In this document: in pieces, positions 1 to 4,255 of the stretch
Layout of the letters: each line of letters opens with the position of its first letter
Position numbering within the stretch: position 1 is the first letter of the stretch
DNA from: Bacteroidetes bacterium HGW-Bacteroidetes-12
Lineage (GTDB): Bacteria > Bacteroidota > Bacteroidia > Flavobacteriales_E > Vicingaceae
NCBI GenBank assembly: GCA_002841035.1
Contig: PHDR01000223.1
Coordinates: forward strand, 1 to 5,243
Length of the DNA stretch: 5,243 bases
Direction: 5' to 3'
The notes under the pieces: generated by a model
The model's database searches: none
Seen by the model: only the letters and a program-made list of their open reading frames with translations
Told to the model about the DNA's origin: nothing
Made by a program: the position numbers and the translations under genes

Positions 1-471
1 AACATTGCCATTGGAGAAGAATATATTGATAAACAGAAACTATTAAAAGCAGTTGAAATAGCCAATATCAAAGAATTTATTGAAGGCTTACCCTTGGCAT
101 ACAACACTAAAATTGGTGCATCAGGTGTGGGCATGAGTACAGGTCAAAAACAACGCTTGTTAATTGCTCGTGCAGTTTATAAAAACCCTGAAATTATTTT
201 CTTTGATGAAGCTACTAGTGCATTAGATGCACACAACGAAAAAGTGATTATGGAAAACTTAAATCAGTTTTTTAAAAACCGAACCGCCATAGTTATAGCA
301 CACCGTTTAAGCACCGTTAAAAATGCCGACCAAATTGTAGTGTTAGACAAAGGTAAAATCATTGAAAAAGGAACACATGATGAATTAATCAACCTTAAAG
401 GAAGTTATTATAACTTAGTAAAAAATCAGTTGGAACTGGAAAAGATAGAATCCTCCCCAACCCAAAAATAA
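1..471 (+). CDS. ABC exporter, C-terminal part of ATPase domain (5' end outside window)
   Basis: The frame is open from the first base, so this is the last 156 residues of a longer protein; a TTG at 94 is internal. Numbering from base 1, the ABC signature is GVGMSTGQKQR (residues 42-52; the core reads MSTGQ rather than LSGGQ). The Walker B is IIFFDEATSALD (65-76), with catalytic Glu70 and the D-loop SALD, and the H-loop His101 lies in IAHRLSTV. Walker A and the membrane domain would lie upstream. The NEKVIMENL segment after the D-loop and the downstream HlyD gene resemble Bacteroidota peptidase-containing (bacteriocin-type) exporters, which cleave a leader from a small peptide and export it. 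The peptidase domain itself cannot be seen, so that subtype is inferred. The protein should be an inner-membrane ATPase with its nucleotide-binding domain in the cytoplasm. Its partner gene at 1022 is separated from it by an oppositely oriented toxin-antitoxin pair. Confidence 0.93.
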   Translation, partial: NIAIGEEYIDKQKLLKAVEIANIKEFIEGLPLAYNTKIGASGVGMSTGQKQRLLIARAVYKNPEIIFFDEATSALDAHNEKVIMENLNQFFKNRTAIVIAHRLSTVKNADQIVVLDKGKIIEKGTHDELINLKGSYYNLVKNQLELEKIESSPTQK

Positions 472-521
472 ATTCGGGACTACGTAGAGGAATGAAAGAA
501 AATGTAAATTAAAAATAAATG

Positions 522-791
522 TTAAGGGAAAAACTTATAAATATCATTCCTTTTGGCAACAACGATCAAAATAATGGAGTTTTCATCGGTTTGTTCAAAT
601 CCAATTCTATAATCGCCAAAACGGTATCGGTAATAATTTTTAAATCCTTGAATTTTTTTAACGCTATGTATATCTCGAATAGATTCCATCGCTTTTACAG
701 ACTCAATAAATTTAAGAATAGCTTGTTTAATTTTTTTATCTTTTATTTTCTCAACACTTTTGGTAAAAGATTTATCAAAAAAAACATTCAT
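522..791 (-). CDS. RelE/ParE-family toxin of a type II toxin-antitoxin system
   Basis: This is an 89-residue protein, the usual size for the RelE/ParE fold. It starts with a short beta strand (MNVFFDKSF), then two Lys-rich helices (about 8-38). The family core follows: KKIQGFKNYYRYRFGDYRIGF (about 45-65) and AKRNDIYKFFP (79-89). Arg62 in the GDYRI motif, Arg81 and Tyr85 occupy positions where RelE-type nucleases carry their functional residues. This favours a ribosome-dependent mRNA interferase over a ParE gyrase poison, but family alone does not settle it. The chosen ATG at 791 overlaps the antitoxin stop by one base (TGATG); a GTG one codon upstream is an alternative and would give 90 residues. 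The gene order, antitoxin first, is typical. Its 3' end faces the ABC exporter stop codon 50 bp away, with no clear terminator between them. All family residues are present, so it looks intact. Confidence 0.88.
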   Translation of the reverse strand: MNVFFDKSFTKSVEKIKDKKIKQAILKFIESVKAMESIRDIHSVKKIQGFKNYYRYRFGDYRIGFEQTDENSIILIVVAKRNDIYKFFP

Positions 792-988
792 CACTCAGAT
801 AGTTTTTTAAGAACAATAGCTTCATCCTCTAGTTCATTAGTCCTTACTTTATTCATCAATTGTCCAAGTTTAATATCTTCTAGTTCAGAAGCATCTAAAA
901 CACTCATTTTTAAACCAAGTTTTTTAGCTAAGTCTATCAATAATTTAATAGTTGATTCCGATTTTCCTTCTAATAGAATTGTTGCCAT
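791..988 (-). CDS. Small antitoxin partner of the RelE/ParE toxin
   Basis: This 65-residue, acidic-and-basic small protein lies immediately upstream of the toxin and is translationally coupled to it through the TGATG overlap. The start at 988 (MATILLEGKS) is preferred over an in-frame ATG seven codons earlier (1009), because it puts the beta strand ATILLEG at the very N-terminus, as in many small Bacteroidota antitoxins of this kind. A helix (about 10-27, ESTIKLLIDLAKKLGLK), a short strand (MSVLDASE) and a charged C-terminal helix (about 38-65) follow; the last would be the toxin-binding part. No recognisable ribbon-helix-helix, HTH or Phd/YefM motif is obvious, so DNA binding is not shown by the sequence. 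The role is inferred mainly from position, size and coupling. The start codon lies 33 bp from the divergent HlyD start. Confidence 0.75.
   Translation of the reverse strand: MATILLEGKSESTIKLLIDLAKKLGLKMSVLDASELEDIKLGQLMNKVRTNELEDEAIVLKKLSE
952..981 (+). promoter_or_regulatory. Candidate promoter for the HlyD gene inside the antitoxin gene
   Basis: TTG at 952-954 is followed, after 19 bp, by TAGAATTG at 974-981. The second element matches TAnnTTTG at five of its six specified bases, with spacing in the range known for Bacteroidota promoters. Transcription would begin around 986-990 and give a leader of about 35 bases before the ATG at 1022. Such a promoter would let the HlyD gene be transcribed despite the oppositely oriented cassette separating it from the ABC gene. 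Readthrough from upstream is the alternative. The match is imperfect and the region is AT-rich. Confidence 0.3.
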
Positions 989-1006
989 AAGTTGCCGTTT
1001 AAAAAA

Positions 1007-1014
1007 CAAATTTA
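1007..1014 (-). promoter_or_regulatory. Candidate -7 box for the toxin-antitoxin operon
   Basis: Read on the minus strand, this octamer is TAAATTTG, a full match to the Bacteroidota -7 consensus TAnnTTTG. It sits 18 bp upstream of the antitoxin ATG, so transcription would begin only about 10-15 bases before the start codon. No good TTG-type -33 element is found at the usual spacing; the nearest minus-strand TTTG (1044-1047) is too far, with a 29-bp spacer. AT-rich chance matches are common, so this is tentative. The site would place the operon's -33 region inside the first codons of the HlyD gene. Confidence 0.35.
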
Positions 1015-1021
1015 AGAAAAA

Positions 1022-2458
1022 ATGTCAGAAACTACCGAAATAACAAAAGAAACAACTCCCTCTCCAAAGGAGATGGCTGGGGAGAGGATGGCTTTGAGTG
1101 TTGGCAGCCCTCCCCCTTCAGGGGAGTTAGAGGGGGTTTCGGAGCTGGAGGGGGCTTCTATCCGTTCTGACGAAGTACAAGAAATTATTTCTGCTGTACC
1201 CAATTGGATGATACGTTGGGGAATTACGTTGATGTTTGGATTAATTGTGATGCTTGTTGGGTTGTCGTGGTTTATAAAATATCCCGATATAATTGTTGGT
1301 AATGCAACACTTACAACTTTAGAACCGCCTGTAAAATTAGTAGTAAAAAGTTCTGGAAAATTGACTACTATTTTACTTACAGATGGTTCAATGGTTGAGA
1401 AAAATCAAATTATTGCAGAAATGGAAAATCCTGTAACACAAGAAGGTATTGCGTTTTTAAAAGATTATGTATTGGAAATTAAAAGTTATTTAAAGTCAAG
1501 TAAAAATGAATTGCCTTTAATAACCGAAAATCATGTTTTTGGAGCAATGCAAACTAACTTTAATGAACTACAAAAAAACTTGAAAAACTATGAAGAACAG
1601 ATTAAAAACACATATAATACTTCTAAAATTAGCAACCTCAAGAAAAAACAACAACAATATCAAACATTAATTGCTATTTCTATCAAGCAATTGGCTTTAA
1701 TCAAACAGGAATTGATAAATGCAGAAGATAAATATTTGGCAAATAAAAATTTATACAAGAAAGGGGTAATCTCAAAAATGGATTTTTATAATGAAGAAAC
1801 CGCTTTTCGCCAAAAACAAATGGATGTAGAAAATGCGAAAAGAACAACCACCGACCAACAAATTACCTTGCTCAACTTAGCACAAGAATTAAGCGATTTA
1901 GAATTTCAATACCATGAAAACGAACGTATATTAGTAAACAACATTCAAGCAAATTTATTAGAAATCGAAAACGGTATTGAAAACTGGCAGCAAAACTTTT
2001 CGTTTGTTGCTCCTGTTTCGGGCAAGTTGGTTTGGTTAGAGAAATTACATCAAAATCAATTTATTGAAGCAGGAAAATCGCTGTTTGCAATTACTACTAA
2101 TAACGAAAAATTTATTGCTTTGGCGACAATTCCTGCCACTGGTTTTGGTAAAATTAAAGCGGGACAAAAAGCAAGAATAAAACTCAACAATTACCCTTCT
2201 TACGAATTTGGACACCTTGAAGGAGTGGTTTCTAAATTGACTGAAATACCCAACGAAAACAGTTATCAAATAGAAATAACATTGAACAATGGAATGACGA
2301 GTTCATACAACAAACACTTGATTTTTACCCCTGAAATTACTGGTTCGGCAGAAATAGTTACAGACGACTTGAGAGTAATGCAGCGAATTTTTAACCAATT
2401 CAACAAACTATTTGACAGAAATACCAATACCAACGCTTCTGTGTCAAGTACATCGTGA
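1022..2458 (+). CDS. HlyD-family membrane fusion (periplasmic adaptor) protein of the ABC exporter
   Basis: This 478-residue protein would link the inner-membrane ABC exporter to an outer-membrane channel. Residues 1-11 are ordinary, and 12-46 form an unusual Pro/Gly/Glu-rich segment encoded by GC-rich palindromic repeats. From about 47 (IRSDEVQEIISAVPNWMIRWG) the sequence follows the family, with one membrane helix at about 64-86 ending in FIKYPDI. The first lipoyl-like half motif is at about 102-137 (VKSSGKL...DGSMVEKNQIIAEMEN). A long alpha-helical/coiled-coil hairpin spans about 145-327 and includes LYKKGVISKMDFYNEE. The second lipoyl half starts at VAPVSGKLVWL (about 329-339). The adaptor beta barrel, including FGKIKAGQKARIKLNNYP and a FTPEITGSAEIV segment, runs to about 455. 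The protein looks full length and functional. The ATG at 1022 is chosen because the family-like region needs this frame and no other start precedes the repeat. It is longer at the N-terminus than relatives I know of, by about the size of the repeat block. Confidence 0.93.
   Translation: MSETTEITKETTPSPKEMAGERMALSVGSPPPSGELEGVSELEGASIRSDEVQEIISAVPNWMIRWGITLMFGLIVMLVGLSWFIKYPDIIVGNATLTTLEPPVKLVVKSSGKLTTILLTDGSMVEKNQIIAEMENPVTQEGIAFLKDYVLEIKSYLKSSKNELPLITENHVFGAMQTNFNELQKNLKNYEEQIKNTYNTSKISNLKKKQQQYQTLIAISIKQLALIKQELINAEDKYLANKNLYKKGVISKMDFYNEETAFRQKQMDVENAKRTTTDQQITLLNLAQELSDLEFQYHENERILVNNIQANLLEIENGIENWQQNFSFVAPVSGKLVWLEKLHQNQFIEAGKSLFAITTNNEKFIALATIPATGFGKIKAGQKARIKLNNYPSYEFGHLEGVVSKLTEIPNENSYQIEITLNNGMTSSYNKHLIFTPEITGSAEIVTDDLRVMQRIFNQFNKLFDRNTNTNASVSSTS
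1056..1087. repeat. Palindromic repeat element A, inside the HlyD coding sequence
   Basis: A GC-rich stretch in otherwise AT-rich DNA. It contains a perfect hairpin, tctcc-aaa-ggaga (1061-1073), followed by ctggggagagg (1077-1087), whose ggagagg is also complementary to cctctcc at 1059-1065. The layout (ccctctcc, short loop, ggaga, then gctggggagagg) resembles the dispersed palindromic repeats built on ctctcc/ggagagg and ctgggg cores found between genes in many bacteria. Here it is translated as residues 12-22 of the HlyD protein, ending in KEMAGER. That it is a dispersed family member in this genome cannot be shown from one window. Confidence 0.65.
1108..1137. repeat. Palindromic repeat element B, inside the HlyD coding sequence
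   Basis: A second GC-rich palindromic element 20 bp downstream of element A. The hairpin is ctcccc-cttca-ggggag (1110-1126), with a perfect 6-bp stem and a 5-base loop, followed by ttagaggggg (1127-1136), which can also pair with the C-run at 1112-1116. The design parallels element A: a C-rich arm, a short loop, a G-rich arm and then a second G-rich arm. It is read in frame as SPPPSGELEGV (residues 29-39). The two elements together look like a compound insertion of mobile palindromic units. Confidence 0.65.
1124..1159 (+). repeat. 18-bp tandem duplication encoding ELEGVS-ELEGAS
   Basis: Bases 1124-1141 and 1142-1159 match at 14 of 18 positions and each encodes a six-residue unit, ELEGVS and then ELEGAS (residues 35-46). 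The length is a multiple of three, so the frame is kept. The first copy overlaps the 3' half of palindromic element B, so the second copy looks like a partial duplication of that element's right arm. Confidence 0.7.
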
Positions 2459-2493
2459 TTGCACCACGAATTCCACACGCAACCTCTAAAATC

Positions 2494-2540
2494 AAGTAGA
2501 TATTTGTAGGTTAGCAAAGTTTAATACTTTTTATCTACTT
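2494..2540. promoter_or_regulatory. 9-bp inverted repeat flanking the stress-gene promoter
   Basis: aagtagata (2494-2502) and tatctactt (2532-2540) are perfect inverted copies separated by 29 bp. The right arm overlaps the candidate -7 box at 2536-2543. This geometry could be a paired operator allowing repression, or a long-looped RNA/DNA hairpin. The sequence is AT-rich, so chance is a real possibility, and no regulator gene is adjacent. Confidence 0.35.
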
Positions 2541-2543
2541 TTG
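2536..2543 (+). promoter_or_regulatory. Candidate Bacteroidota -7 box upstream of the universal stress protein
   Basis: TACTTTTG is a full match to TAnnTTTG and is followed by CA, as is common for these promoters. No convincing TTG-type -33 element is found at the normal spacing; TTG at 2504-2506 has a 29-bp spacer, which is too long. Transcription would begin near 2548-2551, leaving a leader of about 66 bases before the ATG at 2617. It would drive the stress protein and probably the closely spaced downstream repeat protein and mnmA. Confidence 0.5.
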
Positions 2544-2616
2544 CAGTGGCGGACAATGAAGCGATTTTGATATACCCAAGATTATTATACTAAAACTTCC
2601 AACTTTACAAACTAAA

Positions 2617-3393
2617 ATGCCTAACAAAAATAAAATACTCGTTCCTATAGATTTTTCAGAACAATCATTGATTGCTCTGAAGCAATCTTACAATTTGGCA
2701 AAAATTTACGATGCAGAAATTGTACTTATTTATGTTTTTGAAGAATTTAATCCAGTGATGAAAATGTTTTTTACTGAAACCAAAGGATTAAAAGAAGCGG
2801 TAACAAGTAACCTAAAAACCCTTGCCGAAGACACAACAAACGAAACAGGCATTGCTGTTTCTACTCATATTTCAAAAGGGTCTGTTTATGCTAAAATTGT
2901 AAAAGCTGCAAAAAAAATTAACGCCAAAATGATAGTTATGGGAACGCAAGGCGGAAATAGGAATAAATTCATAGGCTCTAATGCGTTGAGAGTAGTTAAA
3001 ACAGCTCCTTGTCCAGTAATTACCATCAAAGGCAAAACACATAAAAAAGGTTGCAACCGCATATTATTACCATTAGATTTAACCAAAGCAACTGCCGATA
3101 AGGTTAAAATTTGCATTAAATTAGCGAAGCTATTTAATGCTGAAATTTATGTTGTTTCCATAATACTCAAAGATAAAAATGAAATCTATTCTAAATTAGA
3201 ACAGCAAATTAATGAAGTAAAACAAAAAATAGAATCTGAAAATATTAATTGTAAATCAGAGTTAATTCATATAGAAAAAGGGCACGCAACTTTAGTTGAA
3301 GCAGTTTTGACTTATGCTCAAAAAATAGAATCCGACTTAATTGTAATAATGACTCAACAAGAAAATGACTTAAAAGAACTGTTTATAGGCTAA
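2617..3393 (+). CDS. Tandem universal stress protein (UspA family), interrupted by an early stop
   Basis: The 258-residue product has two UspA domains, the usual tandem arrangement in Bacteroidota. Domain 1 (about 4-138) starts KNKILVPIDFSE, with Asp12 at the nucleotide-site position. It carries a GTQG...GSNALRVV loop (109-126) and ends in the strand PCPVITI. The gap between the glycines in this loop is seven residues rather than the nine of the classic G-2x-G-9x-G-S/T motif. Domain 2 (about 147 onward) starts NRILLPLDLTKAT and has the family's MTQQE (245-249) and LKELFIG (252-258), where the frame meets TAA. Relatives normally continue with a serine and a last beta strand, and exactly that sequence lies in frame beyond the stop. 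The product would therefore lack the final helix and strand of domain 2 and may misfold. Cytoplasmic; the exact role of such proteins is usually unknown (stress survival, nucleotide binding). Confidence 0.88.
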   Translation: MPNKNKILVPIDFSEQSLIALKQSYNLAKIYDAEIVLIYVFEEFNPVMKMFFTETKGLKEAVTSNLKTLAEDTTNETGIAVSTHISKGSVYAKIVKAAKKINAKMIVMGTQGGNRNKFIGSNALRVVKTAPCPVITIKGKTHKKGCNRILLPLDLTKATADKVKICIKLAKLFNAEIYVVSIILKDKNEIYSKLEQQINEVKQKIESENINCKSELIHIEKGHATLVEAVLTYAQKIESDLIVIMTQQENDLKELFIG

Positions 3394-3474
3394 AAAGCAC
3401 AAGCCATTATAAACCATTCTGAAATTCCAGTGTTAAGTGTATTACCACAAAAAAAGTACGATAAGATAAATTAA
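3394..3474 (+). pseudogene. Cut-off C-terminal tail of the universal stress protein
   Basis: These 26 codons plus a stop continue the same frame directly after the TAA at 3391-3393. They translate to KAQAIINHSEIPVLSVLPQK and a short charged end. This is the expected last helix (AQAIINHS) and last strand (IPVLSV) of a UspA domain, with no other damage. There is no ATG or obvious restart to express it separately. The intact ancestral protein would have been about 285 residues. Confidence 0.85.
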
Positions 3475-3485
3475 ACTTTCAATAA

Positions 3486-4250
3486 ATGCAAAAATTAATA
3501 GTCATAATATGTGTAACTTTTTGTTTAAATACCTATGCTCAAGACACCATTAACTACCTTGATAATACAGGGAAAAAACAAGGAGCATGGAAAAAATATC
3601 ACCCCAATGGATTTTTACGTTATGAAGGTCAATTTAAAAACGACAAACCCACAGGTACTTTTAAACACTTTTACGATAATGGAAAATTAAGCATGAAAAT
3701 CCACCATTTTGAAAAAGGACTAGCGTATGCAAATATGTATTATCAAACAGGTGAATTAAAAGCTACTGGCAAATATGAAAACCAACAAAAAGATAGTGTT
3801 TGGACTTATTATCATTTGAATGGAAAACCTATCTCAGAAGAATTTTATTTAAGTGGAAAAAAAGAAGGTTCATGGAAGGTTTTTTATGAAAATGGTAAAA
3901 TTGCTGAAGAAAAAAATTATACGGATAATATTGAACATGGTGATTGGACAGAATATTATGAAAGTGGGCAACTAAAATCAAAATCTACTTACGACAAAGG
4001 AAGAATGGAAGGTAAACGCTACTTTTATTATGAAAATGGATTGATAAAAATTTTAGGTAACTATTCTAAAGACGTTCGACATGGCGTTTGGATGTACTAT
4101 AATGAAGATGGAACAACAAAAAAGAAAGAAGAATATAAATTTGGAAAACGAATAGATGATGCAAAAGATGACAACATCATTATTGAAGATACGTTGAATC
4201 GAGAAAAGAAAGATTTTCTTGAATTTGAAGATTTATTTCCCCCAAGATAA
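3486..4250 (+). CDS. Secreted YwqK/MORN-like repeat protein
   Basis: A 254-residue protein with a signal peptide (MQKLIVIICVTFCLNTYA, likely cut before QD at 19). It then has about eight consecutive repeats of roughly 24 residues (about 29-221), each of the form G-x-W-x-x-Y/F-x-x-N/S-G-x-(hydrophobic)-(8-10 residues), for example KKEGSWKVFYENGKIAEEKN and IEHGDWTEYYESGQLKSKS. These match the MORN_2 type repeat of proteins often labelled YwqK-family antitoxin; that label rests on a Bacillus example and should not be taken as function here. A charged acidic/basic tail of about 33 residues follows, ending in FEDLFPPR. There is no C-terminal sorting domain and no lipobox Cys at the cleavage site, so a soluble periplasmic or exported protein is likely. 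It starts 11 bp after the old end of the stress protein gene and ends 5 bp before mnmA, so cotranscription is likely. Function unknown. Confidence 0.85.
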   Translation: MQKLIVIICVTFCLNTYAQDTINYLDNTGKKQGAWKKYHPNGFLRYEGQFKNDKPTGTFKHFYDNGKLSMKIHHFEKGLAYANMYYQTGELKATGKYENQQKDSVWTYYHLNGKPISEEFYLSGKKEGSWKVFYENGKIAEEKNYTDNIEHGDWTEYYESGQLKSKSTYDKGRMEGKRYFYYENGLIKILGNYSKDVRHGVWMYYNEDGTTKKKEEYKFGKRIDDAKDDNIIIEDTLNREKKDFLEFEDLFPPR

Positions 4251-4255
4251 AAAAC

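Noticed and set aside
94..471. A gene starting at TTG 94
   Set aside because: The frame is open to base 1 and the preceding residues (IANIKEFIEGLPLAYNT) match the normal ABC domain sequence before the signature motif, so 94 is internal.
472..493. Palindrome ctacgtag flanked by attc/gaat between the ABC and toxin genes
   Set aside because: The inner and outer palindromes are off-centre by one base and short. There is no T-run for a terminator and no repeat copy at the other side of the cassette to suggest an attachment site or target duplication.
519..1043. A 174-residue plus-strand open frame
   Set aside because: It is antisense to the well-supported toxin and antitoxin genes, is low-complexity (Phe, Asn, Ser rich) and resembles no family.
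1056..1159. A CRISPR or tandem repeat array
   Set aside because: The elements are two dissimilar palindromes and one 18-bp duplication, without regular repeats or unique spacers.
1012..1203. A small minus-strand open frame over the repeat block
   Set aside because: It is the complement of the in-frame HlyD N-terminus; its Ser/Pro/Glu-rich sequence comes from the palindromic repeats and shows no gene features.
2453..2469. Hairpin tcgtg-7 nt-cacga at the end of the HlyD gene as a terminator
   Set aside because: The stem is only 5 bp and no T-run follows, so an intrinsic terminator cannot be supported.
3391..3393. Programmed recoding of the stress-protein stop codon
   Set aside because: The codon is TAA, with no slippery run, frameshift geometry or obvious downstream stem-loop; a simple nonsense change or sequence error is the easier explanation.
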